Assembly (NCBI GenBank): GCA_016218825.1
Contig: JACRCV010000067.1
Location: 1-64,000 of the forward strand
DNA: 64,000 nt
Direction: 5' to 3'
Source of the DNA: Deltaproteobacteria bacterium
Lineage (GTDB): Bacteria > Myxococcota > XYA12-FULL-58-9
Both the position numbers and the translations under genes were made by a program. The notes under the pieces are model-generated. The model was not told the origin of the DNA, did not search any database, and saw nothing but the letters and a program-made list of their open reading frames with translations. Positions 50,022-59,033 of this stretch are shown piece after piece. Every line of letters begins with the position of its first letter. Positions within the stretch are counted from its first letter, which is position 1.

Positions 50022-51278
50022 ATGAGCGAGCTCATCGACAATGCCGAGCGCAAGAAAGGCCTCTTGAAACACATGATCCGGCAGCTGCACGACGGCCAGG
50101 CGCCGGCGCAGGTCCGCACCCAGCTCGCGCGCCTGCTCGGCCAAGTGCCGTACGGTGACGTCGTCGAGGTCGAAGAGCAGCTCATTCAAGAGGGGCTGCC
50201 GACCGAGGAGATCCTGCGCCTCTGCGACGTGCACGCCGAGGCGCTGCAGGGCCTGGTTCAGATCCGCAGCAAGCCCAAAGCCCCGCCCGGCCACCCCGCC
50301 CACACCTTCGCAAAGGAGAACGCCGCCCTCGACTGGGAGGTCAAGAAGCTCGGTGGCCTGTTCGACGAGCTCGCGGCGCTGCCGGACGCCGCCGCCGCCG
50401 GCGAGCCGATGGCCGCGGTGCGAAGCCACTTCAACGCGCTGATGGACGTCGAGAAGCACTATCGCCGCAAGGAGAACCTGCTGTTCCCGTTTCTCGAGAG
50501 GCACGCGATCACCGGTCCGCCCAAGGTGATGTGGGGCAAGCACGACGAGACCCGGGCGCTGCTGAAAGGCGCGATGGAGACCCTGGCGGCAGCAGCGACT
50601 CTCACCGCCGCCGAGGCCCGAGGCGTCGTCGACCTGGTGCTCCGGCCGGCGGCGACCGCGGTCGGCGACATGATCTACAAAGAAGAGCAGATCCTGCTGC
50701 CGATGTGCCTGGACACCCTCACAGACGCCGAGTGGTACGAGATCGCGCGCCAGAGCGCCGAGATCGGCTTCTGCCTGGTGGACCCGACCGAGACCTGGAA
50801 GCCCGACGGCGTCGCCGCCGAGCCCGACACCGCGAGCGCGGCGGTGGGCCGGATCCAGCTGCCGTCCGGCAGCCTCACGCCGCAAGAGCTCACCGCGGTC
50901 CTGAACACCATCCCCTTCGATCTGACCTTCGTCGACAAGGATGACACGGTCCGCTACTTCACCCAGGGCCGCGAGCGCATCTTCTCGCGCAGCCGCGCGA
51001 TCATCGGCCGCAAGGTTCAGTTCTGCCACCCGCCGTCGAGCGTCAAGATCGTCGATCAGATCCTCAGCGACTTCCGCGACCGCAAGCACGACCAGGCGGC
51101 GTTCTGGATCAACATGAAAGGCCGCTTCATCCATATCGAATACTTCGCGGTCCGCGGCAGCGCCGGCGAGTACCTCGGTTGCCTCGAGGTGAGCCAGGAC
51201 CTGACCGCGAAACGCGCCTTGAGCGGCGAACAGCGGCTCCTGAGCTACCAAGAGGAGAAGACCACCGATGCCAACTGA
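50022..51278 (+). CDS. DUF438-hemerythrin-PAS protein
   Basis: 418 residues. N-terminal DUF438 (LKHMIRQLHDGQAPAQVR, EQLIQEGLPTEEILRLCDVH); hemerythrin-like helices (MDVEKHYRRKENLLFPFLE, MWGKHDETRALL, MIYKEEQILLPM) with His/Glu ligands; C-terminal PAS-like domain (about 295-405, TIPFDLTFVDKDDTVRYFTQ). The PAS end has FCHPPSSV. Such proteins occur with Ric in anaerobes, probably as NO or oxygen sensors or iron-centre keepers. It lies 40 bp after ric in the operon. Confidence 0.9.
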   Translation: MSELIDNAERKKGLLKHMIRQLHDGQAPAQVRTQLARLLGQVPYGDVVEVEEQLIQEGLPTEEILRLCDVHAEALQGLVQIRSKPKAPPGHPAHTFAKENAALDWEVKKLGGLFDELAALPDAAAAGEPMAAVRSHFNALMDVEKHYRRKENLLFPFLERHAITGPPKVMWGKHDETRALLKGAMETLAAAATLTAAEARGVVDLVLRPAATAVGDMIYKEEQILLPMCLDTLTDAEWYEIARQSAEIGFCLVDPTETWKPDGVAAEPDTASAAVGRIQLPSGSLTPQELTAVLNTIPFDLTFVDKDDTVRYFTQGRERIFSRSRAIIGRKVQFCHPPSSVKIVDQILSDFRDRKHDQAAFWINMKGRFIHIEYFAVRGSAGEYLGCLEVSQDLTAKRALSGEQRLLSYQEEKTTDAN

Positions 51279-51798
51279 AACCGCCAAGCCGTCGATCACC
51301 CCCGACACCAAGGTCGGTGAGCTGTTGCGACATTTTCCGGCGCTCGAAGACGTGCTGATCGACATCTCCCCGACCTACCGGGCGCTGAAGAACCCGGTCC
51401 TCCGCAAGACGGTGGCGAAGATCGCGAACCTGAGACAGGTCGCCAAGGTCGGCAACGTGCCGCTCGCCACCCTCATCGGCAAGCTCCGCGCCGGCGCCGG
51501 GCAGGCGCCGAGCACCGATCTCGCGGAGGCGGGCGCCACGCCGGCGGCCCGGCCGTCGTGGGCCGAGCCGCGAGCAGTACACGCGAGCTTCGACGCCCGC
51601 GCCCTCATCGAAGCGGGCGGCCATCCTCTGGAGCAGGTGATGCGCGACCTCGACGCGCTCGCGGCCGAGCAGGTCTATGCGCTGGTCACCGGTTTTCAGC
51701 CCGAGCCCCTCATCGATCTCGCGCGCCACAAGGGCTTCGAGGCGTTCAGCGTCTGGGACGGCGCCGACGTCGTTTGCACCTACTTCAGGCGGCGGTAG
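51268..51798 (+). CDS. DUF1858-DUF2249 protein
   Basis: 176 residues, overlapping the previous gene by 11 bp. DUF1858 (ITPDTKVGELLRHFPALEDV, with LRQVAKVGNVPLATLIGKL) then DUF2249 (SFDARALIEAGGHPLEQVMR, and LVTGFQPEPLIDLARHKGFE). Both domains recur beside DUF438 and Ric proteins in anaerobic or denitrifying bacteria. Exact function is unknown; shared control points to nitrosative stress. Confidence 0.85.
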   Translation: MPTETAKPSITPDTKVGELLRHFPALEDVLIDISPTYRALKNPVLRKTVAKIANLRQVAKVGNVPLATLIGKLRAGAGQAPSTDLAEAGATPAARPSWAEPRAVHASFDARALIEAGGHPLEQVMRDLDALAAEQVYALVTGFQPEPLIDLARHKGFEAFSVWDGADVVCTYFRRR

Positions 51799-51855
51799 AC
51801 CGCGACGACGCGTCGCTCGGGTCCCGCGGCCCCGCGAAGGCGGCGGCCCCCGGGC

Positions 51856-53601
51856 TCAGGGTGCGCCGCGGCCGGCGCGGATCGCCGCCACCGCGTGGCG
51901 CAGATAGACCGTCAGATCTTCGGCGACCCCGTCGCCGTTGACGTCGGCGGAGAACACACCGTAGCGGGGGTCGTTGGGGTTGAAGAACCCGGCGCGCGCC
52001 GCCGCCTCGACTAACGCCGCCTGCTGCTCGACCCCGAGGTTCTCCCACGCGGTCTGCGGCACGCTGCGCTTCCAGTCGTAGGCGTCGGCACCGTGGGACT
52101 GCTCGCGGAGCGAGTCCAAGGCGTACTCGCTGCCGCCGTTTTGGAACTGCCAGACGTGCGCCATCTCGTGCACCAGCACGGCGCGGTCGGTGATGTCCTG
52201 GAGGTAGATGGTGTTGCCGAGAGCGAACGGGCGACCGGAGATGCTGTAGAGCCCGGCGTTGCCCTGTTTGATCTCGACCTGGCTGTAGTCGATGCTGTCA
52301 CCGTAGATGCTGCGCAGGTAGGCGATCTCCTCCGCGGTGAGCTTGCGACCCGGCGGCTCGAGGCCGAGCAGGGTCTGGACGGCGCTGATCCCATTGCCGA
52401 CAGTCATCAGAGTGAGGTCAAGGGGCGCACGCAGCAGGTGCACGCCGGCTTGCCGCCACTCTCGGGCTGCGCCTCGAAGGTCCCCGCAAAGCAGGCGCTC
52501 GGCGCCGCGAACGAACCCGGCGCCCGCCTCGCCCAGGCCCTGCAGGGCACCGGTGCCGGCGTCGATGAGACCGAGGCCGGCGGCCTTCGCAGCGCCAAAG
52601 GCTCGGGCATTCAACTTCCGCAACAGACGCCCGAGAGGCCCGCAGAGATAGGTGAGCGCGTCGACGATTGCCTGCGCGCCGTCGATGACGCCGCCGACGA
52701 TGATGCGGCCGGACTTGAGGACCGCGATCACGGTGCCGTCGTAGAGAGATTGGAGCGCGTCTCCGAAGTTGCCGCGCCACAAGCTCGCGAAGAAGCCCGA
52801 CAGCCCGTCGTAGAAGCTCTCGAAGAAGCCGCCGACACCCCTGAACACGCTGCCGCAGGCGTCACCGACGCCGGCCACCACGCCGGAGACCGCGTCGCCG
52901 ACCGCCTTGCCCACCGAGCTCACGGCGTCGGCCACCGCGCGAACCGGGTTCCAGAATTCGACCGCGTGCGCTTCACCGTCGATGACCATTACGCCGGTCG
53001 AGTCGTCGGCGCGGATTCGGGCCATGGCCACGGCCGAGACCGCGGCGCCGGCGAACAGCAGCCGGAAGAGCTCGCCCTCCTCACCGACGGTGTCGGTGCG
53101 GTTCAGGACGGCATCGAGGAAGTGGCCGAGCTCGTGGGCATAGACCTCGGCCGCCGCGCTGGCGTCGGTGCACAATCGGCTGTTGATGTAGATCACGTTC
53201 GCCGCGCTGTCGTAGGCCCCGTTGGCGCCGCCGAGCGTAGCGTCGCCGACGAAGCGCACCGGCGGCAGCCACGACAAATCACCGGCGACGGCCGCCTGGC
53301 GAAACTGCTCGGCCATGGCGGCGTCGTAGCCGGCGCCAAAGACCTGCCGCATCAAGTCGTGGAAGGCCTTGGGGTCGGCGGCGAGCGCGGCGATGCGGGC
53401 GCCGACGGCGTTCGTGACCTGTCGCGCCGGATCGGCGGGCGTCGGCAACAAACGCAGCGACCCGCGCACCTCGCGCTCGAATCCCTGGGAGAGCTCGGGC
53501 GGCAGGCGCGACCCGGAGTCACCAGTCGCTCGTTCGGCACGCACCGCACCGCCGGCCGCAGACACGCTCGAGGCCAGTCGAGAGATTCTCGATGGGTCCA
53601 T
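51856..53601 (-). CDS. Protein with two HExxH metalloprotease-like motifs
   Basis: 581 residues from the ATG at 53601. Residues about 60-165 end in VYAHELGHFLDAV (HExxH 156-160) after NVIYINSRL; the middle (about 210-400) is rich in Gly, Ala and amphipathic segments (VGKAVGDAVSGVVAGVGDA; GGFFESFYDGLSGFFASLW) that look like a membrane-inserting or pore-like helix set; the end has AVLVHEMAHVWQFQNGG (HExxH 478-482), similar to the DUF4157/eCIS-core pattern, and an EF-like DVNGDGVAEDL. No signal peptide is seen. It resembles a secreted effector or toxin delivered by a contractile or specialised system; no such system is in the window. Confidence 0.75.
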   Translation of the reverse strand: MDPSRISRLASSVSAAGGAVRAERATGDSGSRLPPELSQGFEREVRGSLRLLPTPADPARQVTNAVGARIAALAADPKAFHDLMRQVFGAGYDAAMAEQFRQAAVAGDLSWLPPVRFVGDATLGGANGAYDSAANVIYINSRLCTDASAAAEVYAHELGHFLDAVLNRTDTVGEEGELFRLLFAGAAVSAVAMARIRADDSTGVMVIDGEAHAVEFWNPVRAVADAVSSVGKAVGDAVSGVVAGVGDACGSVFRGVGGFFESFYDGLSGFFASLWRGNFGDALQSLYDGTVIAVLKSGRIIVGGVIDGAQAIVDALTYLCGPLGRLLRKLNARAFGAAKAAGLGLIDAGTGALQGLGEAGAGFVRGAERLLCGDLRGAAREWRQAGVHLLRAPLDLTLMTVGNGISAVQTLLGLEPPGRKLTAEEIAYLRSIYGDSIDYSQVEIKQGNAGLYSISGRPFALGNTIYLQDITDRAVLVHEMAHVWQFQNGGSEYALDSLREQSHGADAYDWKRSVPQTAWENLGVEQQAALVEAAARAGFFNPNDPRYGVFSADVNGDGVAEDLTVYLRHAVAAIRAGRGAP

Positions 53602-53690
53602 CACCGCCTCGCTTCCGGGTACGCCTCTACATACACCGATGGCGGCCGGTCCGGTTGCGCACGCCAAGAGCCGGCTCGCGGACGCCGCCG

Positions 53691-54935
53691 CTAGCCGCGC
53701 TCGGCCCTGCGAAACAACAGCGAGGTGTTGATGCCGCCGAACGCGAAGTTGTTGTTCATCACCAGCGCCAGCTCGCGCGCCAGCGGCGCGGTCGGCAGCC
53801 AGATGCCGGCGCACTCCGGGTCGACGGTGACGAGGTTCTTCGTCGGGATCACCTCGCCGGCTTGCAGCATCGAGATCGCGAAGATGCTCTCGATGCCGCC
53901 GCAGGCGCCGAGGGTGTGACCGGTGTGGCCCTTGGTGCTGCTCACCGGCACGCGGTCGCCGAACACCGCGGCGGTCGCCTTGGCCTCGGCGCGGTCACCG
54001 ACCACGGTGCCGGTGGCGTGGGCGTTGACGTAGTGGACGTCGGCGGCCACGGCGCCGGCGCTTACCAGCGCCTCGCGCATGCAGAACGCCATCCCCTCGG
54101 GCTCGGGGGAAGTGATGTGCTCGGCGTCACAGGTGGTCGCGAAGCCCACCACCTCGGCATAGGCGCAGGCACCCCGGGCGCGCGCGTGCTCGAGGCGCTC
54201 GAGCACCAGGATCCCCGCCCCTTCGCCGACGACCATCCCGTCGCGGCCGGTATCGAAGGGTCGCGGCGTAGCCTCCGGCCGGTCGTTGAAGCCGGCGGAC
54301 GCGGCGCCGATCAGGTCGAAGGTGGCGGCCGCGGTGTAGTGCGCTTCTTCAGCGCCGCCGCAGATCATGACATCGGCGAGCCCGGCCTGCAGGGTCTCGT
54401 AGCCCAGACCGATGCTCTGGCTGCCGGAGGCGCAGGCGGCGCTCGGGCCCCACACCCGGCCGATGACGCCGAACGCCAGCGCGACGTTGGCGGCGGCGGT
54501 GTGACTCATGATCCGTAGAAACGCCGTGCCCTTGTTGGCGCGGATCCCGGCGCCGAGGATGTTGGCGTAGTAGTCGAGCGTCGCCGCGGTGCTCCCGGTC
54601 GTCGAGCCGATCGCGACCCCCAACCGACCCGAGCGCAACAGATCCTCGGAGAGCTTCGCGTCCCGAATCGCCTCGCCGGTGGCGTAGGTCGCGAGCTGCG
54701 CCACCCGCCCCATCGTCCGCCGCGTCTTGCGCGGCAACAGCACTTTGAGATCGAGGCCGGTCACGACGCCGGCGACATGGGCGTTCAGGCCCGGGACCGG
54801 ACGCCAATCGGGCTGGGCACGGATCCCGGAGGCACCGCGCCGCAGGGCCGCAAACGCCGATCTCGGGTCATTTCCCACCGGGCTCGCGATCCCCATCCCG
54901 GTCACCACGACCCGATGTCGGTCAACCGCCGGCAT
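53691..54935 (-). CDS. Beta-ketoacyl-ACP synthase (FabF/KAS II-like)
   Basis: 414 residues. RVVVTGMGIASPVGN at the start, catalytic Cys168 in SAACASGSQSIG, His residues in NAHATGT and KGHTGHTLG. It condenses malonyl-ACP with a growing acyl chain. It overlaps the MMPL-desaturase fusion gene by 14 bp, so it is probably not the housekeeping FabF but part of a small lipid or polyene pathway with that gene. KAS enzymes beside MMPL exporters occur in aryl-polyene-type clusters; no other pathway genes are seen here. Confidence 0.92.
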   Translation of the reverse strand: MPAVDRHRVVVTGMGIASPVGNDPRSAFAALRRGASGIRAQPDWRPVPGLNAHVAGVVTGLDLKVLLPRKTRRTMGRVAQLATYATGEAIRDAKLSEDLLRSGRLGVAIGSTTGSTAATLDYYANILGAGIRANKGTAFLRIMSHTAAANVALAFGVIGRVWGPSAACASGSQSIGLGYETLQAGLADVMICGGAEEAHYTAAATFDLIGAASAGFNDRPEATPRPFDTGRDGMVVGEGAGILVLERLEHARARGACAYAEVVGFATTCDAEHITSPEPEGMAFCMREALVSAGAVAADVHYVNAHATGTVVGDRAEAKATAAVFGDRVPVSSTKGHTGHTLGACGGIESIFAISMLQAGEVIPTKNLVTVDPECAGIWLPTAPLARELALVMNNNFAFGGINTSLLFRRAERG

Positions 54936-57900
54936 TGACCTTCTTTATCAGGTACTCGCTACCGAGGATATGCGAGCAGGTATGGAAGGCGCTGATCGTC
55001 ACCCCGCAGACCCCGGGCATCAGCACGCTCTGGCCGGTGAGATAGAGCCCCGACACCCGCACCCGCGGCCGCAGGCCGTAGCGCCCGGACTGCTCGACGC
55101 TGTGATGAATCCCGTACGCCGCACCGCCCTGACTCATCGCGTAGTCCCGATTCGTCAGCGGCGTCCCGACCTCGATGCTCACCACCTGGCCGGCGAGCTC
55201 CGGGATGACCTCGGTCATCAGGGCCAACATCTCGTCGCCGGCCTTGGCCTTGAACGCCTCGTAGTCGGCGCCGCGGTGGCCGCGCTCGGTCTCGGCCCAG
55301 CGCGCCACCTGGCCGTAGCTCATGAGGCCCAGGCCCACCGCCAGATGCCGGCCGTCTCTGGTCACGCCCTCGCGCGCCGACGGCACGGTCACGAACGCAA
55401 ACCGCCGGCCGCGCGCCCCTTCTTTGTCGGCGTAGAGATCGTCGATGTCGGTGGTCTTGTAGTTGTAGACGTTGCGGCCGCGGTAGGCGCTCAAGTCGGC
55501 GCGCGTCGTCACGAACACCGACACCGTCGCGACGCCGTCCTCCATGTTCAGCAAGCGCCGCTTGTAGCCCGGCCGCAACACCCCGTCGGGGAGCAGCGCC
55601 GCCGTGACCTTCGGATGGGCGGCGCTCACCACCAGGCGGGCGCGCGCCTCTTCGCCGCGGTCGGTGCGGACCCCTTCGACCTGGCGCGCCCTGTCGACCA
55701 AGATCTCGGTCACCTTGCGCCGGGTCTCGACGGCGCCGCCGAGCTCCTCGATCCGCGCCCCCATCGCCTGCGTCAACGCGTCACCACCGCCGGCGAACGT
55801 GTAGGCCCCCTGCATGAAGGTGTCGGTCACGAGCGCGTGCAGACCCACCGGCGCCCGGCGCGGCTCGACACCGTAGAGCGGGCTCTGGCCGCAGAGCACC
55901 GCGCCGAGCATCGGGTCCGCGGTGAGCCCACCCACGAACCGTGCGAGCGGCAGGCTCATGTAGCGATCCGCGGCCGCCAAGTCTTGGTCGAAGCGCAGGC
56001 GATAGAACGCGAAGGCGTCGACGATCTTCGGCAGCGCCCGGCAATACTCCTCGATCCCGGCGCGCTCGCGCGGGAAGGCCTCGATGAGCCGCTGGCGATA
56101 GCGCTCGTAGCCCGAGGGGATCAGCACCGTCCTGCCGGGGAAGCGGAGCTCGTCGTAGCCGTCTCGATCAAAGGGGATGAGCTGCAGCCGGTCCCGAACC
56201 CCGCAGTAGTCGAGGTAGGTCCCGAGCACCTGGCCGCGCTCGACGCCGCCGACGTAATGGAAACCGACGTCGAACTGCACCCCGCCCTCGCGGAAGAAGC
56301 GGTGCAGGTAGCCGCCGATGCGATAGTGCTGCTCGAGCACCAGCACCCGCATCCCCTCCTTGGCGAGGATCACCGCCGACGTCAGCCCGCTCATGCCCGA
56401 GCCAATGATCACCGCGTCGTAGACCACGCCCTTCGGCTCCGGCGCCCGGATCTCGAGCGCCCGCGCCGGCACGGCCGCGCTCGGACTCGCGGGCTCGCGC
56501 CGGCGCCGCTTCAAGCTCAACAGCGCCGGCGGCACCACCAGCGCGAACAGGGCCGCCGCGCCGATCGCCAGCAACACCGACCGGCCGATGGTCGCGAGCG
56601 CGTAGTAATCGGCGAACGCCATCGGCCCGAACCCGGCCAGGGTGGTCGCCGCCGCCACGGTGAGGCCGAAGGCGCGCGCCTCCAGCGCTCGGTGATCGGC
56701 GTCGGCGTCGGCGTACGCCATCAGGATGCCATAGTCGGTGCCGCTGCCGTTCAACAGCGGCAGGACGCAGAGGTTCATCAAGTTGATCGGGGTGTCGGTC
56801 GCCGCCATCACCCCGAAGAACGCCAGCACCGCGAGGCCGGCGGGCGCCAGGGCGCAGAACGGCCGCCACAGGCCGCCGAGGCCGATGACGAGGATCACGG
56901 TGACGAGCGCCAGCGACCACAGCCCCAACCTCGGCAGGTCCTGGCCGATGACCGCCACCAGGCGCTCGTTCAGCGCCTGCCGATGCACGTAGGTGACCCC
57001 GGCGATGGGCGACAACGCCGCGCGGGCCGCCGCCATCTCGGGCGCCGTGCCGTCAAACGCCACCGCCAGCCGCACCCTGCCGTCGGCGCCGGCGCGGACC
57101 ACCGGACGCCCGACGATGCCGCTCATCAACGCCAGGCCGTCCTTCGCGTCCGCGAGCGGCTCGCGGCACAACCGCTGCCAGTCTGCCGCGAGCGCGGCGA
57201 AGGCCTCCGGGCGAAAACCGGCGGCAACCACCTGCTCCCGAAAGGTCGCCTGGCGCGCGCCCGCGTCGTGGCACCAGCCCTCGTGACGCGCCGCGCGGGT
57301 CACGGCCGACGGCGCGAGCGCGGTCGGGCTCAACACCTCTGTGAGGCCGGCGGCGTGCAACGCCGCGACGACGCGCTCCGCGAGCGCCAGGCCGGCGTCG
57401 AGGCTCGGCGCGGTGACGAGCGCCAGACCGCTGGTCGCCGGATCGCCGAAGGCCTCGAGGAAGCGCGCCTCGTCGGCGCGGGCCGCGGCGGTGTGGGTGT
57501 CGAGATGACGCAGATCACCATCGACGCGGGTCTGGGCCGCGAGCCCCGCGAGCGCCACGGCGACGAACGAGACCGCCGCGAGCAGCCATCGCGGCCGGCG
57601 CATCGCCGAGCGCACCGCCCAGGTCCACGGACCGGCCGAGAGCGGCGCCAGCGTTCCCTCCGGGGACACGAGCGGCAGCACGATCGGCACCCAGACGAGC
57701 GCGCCGCAGAACGCCCCGGCCACCGCGCCCGCGGCGATCAGGCCCATCTGCTGCATCGCCGCGACGTGGGAGAGCAACAGCGCCCCGAGGCCGGCGAGCG
57801 TCGTACCGACGAGCAGGTGCATGCTGCCGCCGAGCCGGCGCGCCGCGGTCGGCAACGCGGCCCTCGCCCCGCCGCCCACCGCTGCCACCGTGGCCATCAG

Positions 57901-58902
57901 GTAGACGGTGTAGTCGATCGCGAGCCCGAGGCAGCTGCCGGCGAACGCCAGCACGATGCCGTGCACCGGTGCGCAAAGCAACCCGGCCACCGCGGCGGCG
58001 ATGCAGGCGCCGAACAACAGCGGCGGCAGCGCCACGAGCACCAGCCGCAGGCGGCGGAAGAAGATCCAGAAGATCAAGAGCACCGCGACCAGGCTCGTGA
58101 CCACCCCGAAGTGGACGTCGTGACGGATGATGGCCTCGGCGTCGCGCGCGAAGCGATGCGCGCCGATCACTCGCAGGCGGACGCCGGGCGCGGCCGTCGC
58201 GACCTTGGTCTCGGCCTCGGAGATCACCGCCATGGTTCGCGCGGCGTCGCTGCCGGCGAAGGGGTTGCCGACCGGCTCGGCGATCAACAGGAGAGCGCTG
58301 CCGTCTCGCGAGAAGAACCGGCCGCTCGAGGCGTCGAGCTGCGGCAGGCCGGGGAGCGCCTGCAGGCCGGCGAGGGTGGTCGCGACCGAGTCGAAGGGAT
58401 CGCGGGTCAAATACTCTTTGGCGAGCATCCCTTCCGGCGCCAGGACGCGGGCGCGCACCAGGGCCAGAGAGCGCCGGAGCGCCTCGGGGGCGAGGAGCGA
58501 CTCCGGATCCCGTGGATCGAGGAGAAAGCGCAGCGGCATCAGGCGAGCCGCGACCTCGAGCTGCTCCGCCGGCTCGATCTCGTAGCGGGCGCGCCGGAAG
58601 GCCTCGGGGTGCGCATCGAGGACCTCCTTCGCGGCCGCCGCCGCAGGGAGCAGCGCCGCTTCGTAGCCGCGGCCGTCGAGCACGACCAGGAGGTTGTCGA
58701 CCGCGGTGAACTCGGAGAGCGCCCAGAGCTGGGCGTGGACCTCGGGATCGGCGTCGGCGAGCAGCGCCCGGGCGTCGTCGGCGAGCGTCGTGCGCGTCCC
58801 GAGCGCCGCCCCGCCCGCCATCACCGCGAGCGCCGCCGCCGCGGCGACACCCGGGCGGCGAAGGACCGCAGCGACGAACCCCTCAAACAGTCGGGGCAGC
58901 AT
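54922..58902 (-). CDS. MMPL/RND transporter fused to a CrtI/retinol-saturase-like oxidoreductase
   Basis: 1326 residues in one uninterrupted frame. Residues 1-790 are an MMPL-type RND exporter with two sets of spans (LAVMAGGAALG; VTSLVAVLLIFWIFFRRLRL; LGLAIDYTVYLMATV; later GSGTDYGILMAYADADADHR and FALVVPPALLSL), including two GxxxDY-like transport motifs. From about residue 825 a FAD-dependent amine-oxidase/phytoene-desaturase fold starts (YDAVIIGSGMSGLTSAVILA then LEQH), ending CGVTISAFHTCSHILG. It could export and desaturate or isomerise the same hydrophobic product, with the coupled ketosynthase. The fusion is the notable point. Confidence 0.9.
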   Translation of the reverse strand: MLPRLFEGFVAAVLRRPGVAAAAALAVMAGGAALGTRTTLADDARALLADADPEVHAQLWALSEFTAVDNLLVVLDGRGYEAALLPAAAAAKEVLDAHPEAFRRARYEIEPAEQLEVAARLMPLRFLLDPRDPESLLAPEALRRSLALVRARVLAPEGMLAKEYLTRDPFDSVATTLAGLQALPGLPQLDASSGRFFSRDGSALLLIAEPVGNPFAGSDAARTMAVISEAETKVATAAPGVRLRVIGAHRFARDAEAIIRHDVHFGVVTSLVAVLLIFWIFFRRLRLVLVALPPLLFGACIAAAVAGLLCAPVHGIVLAFAGSCLGLAIDYTVYLMATVAAVGGGARAALPTAARRLGGSMHLLVGTTLAGLGALLLSHVAAMQQMGLIAAGAVAGAFCGALVWVPIVLPLVSPEGTLAPLSAGPWTWAVRSAMRRPRWLLAAVSFVAVALAGLAAQTRVDGDLRHLDTHTAAARADEARFLEAFGDPATSGLALVTAPSLDAGLALAERVVAALHAAGLTEVLSPTALAPSAVTRAARHEGWCHDAGARQATFREQVVAAGFRPEAFAALAADWQRLCREPLADAKDGLALMSGIVGRPVVRAGADGRVRLAVAFDGTAPEMAAARAALSPIAGVTYVHRQALNERLVAVIGQDLPRLGLWSLALVTVILVIGLGGLWRPFCALAPAGLAVLAFFGVMAATDTPINLMNLCVLPLLNGSGTDYGILMAYADADADHRALEARAFGLTVAAATTLAGFGPMAFADYYALATIGRSVLLAIGAAALFALVVPPALLSLKRRRREPASPSAAVPARALEIRAPEPKGVVYDAVIIGSGMSGLTSAVILAKEGMRVLVLEQHYRIGGYLHRFFREGGVQFDVGFHYVGGVERGQVLGTYLDYCGVRDRLQLIPFDRDGYDELRFPGRTVLIPSGYERYRQRLIEAFPRERAGIEEYCRALPKIVDAFAFYRLRFDQDLAAADRYMSLPLARFVGGLTADPMLGAVLCGQSPLYGVEPRRAPVGLHALVTDTFMQGAYTFAGGGDALTQAMGARIEELGGAVETRRKVTEILVDRARQVEGVRTDRGEEARARLVVSAAHPKVTAALLPDGVLRPGYKRRLLNMEDGVATVSVFVTTRADLSAYRGRNVYNYKTTDIDDLYADKEGARGRRFAFVTVPSAREGVTRDGRHLAVGLGLMSYGQVARWAETERGHRGADYEAFKAKAGDEMLALMTEVIPELAGQVVSIEVGTPLTNRDYAMSQGGAAYGIHHSVEQSGRYGLRPRVRVSGLYLTGQSVLMPGVCGVTISAFHTCSHILGSEYLIKKVNAGG

Positions 58903-59033
58903 GGGAGAGCATCCGGGTCGTGGGCACGCCCGTGTGTTAGTCCAGCGGTTGTTCGAACGTCAACTGGCTTGCACCGCGCCGGCCGCCCGGGACGTCCCGG
59001 CCGGTGAGCGCGCGACGCGGCGGCTCGCTCGGC

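Noticed and set aside
54727-59007. A very long open frame (1426 codons) opposite the transporter-desaturase gene
   Set aside because: It is a by-product of high-GC codon bias; its product is Arg/His/Gln/Glu-rich low-complexity sequence with no motif, while the other strand encodes clear domains.
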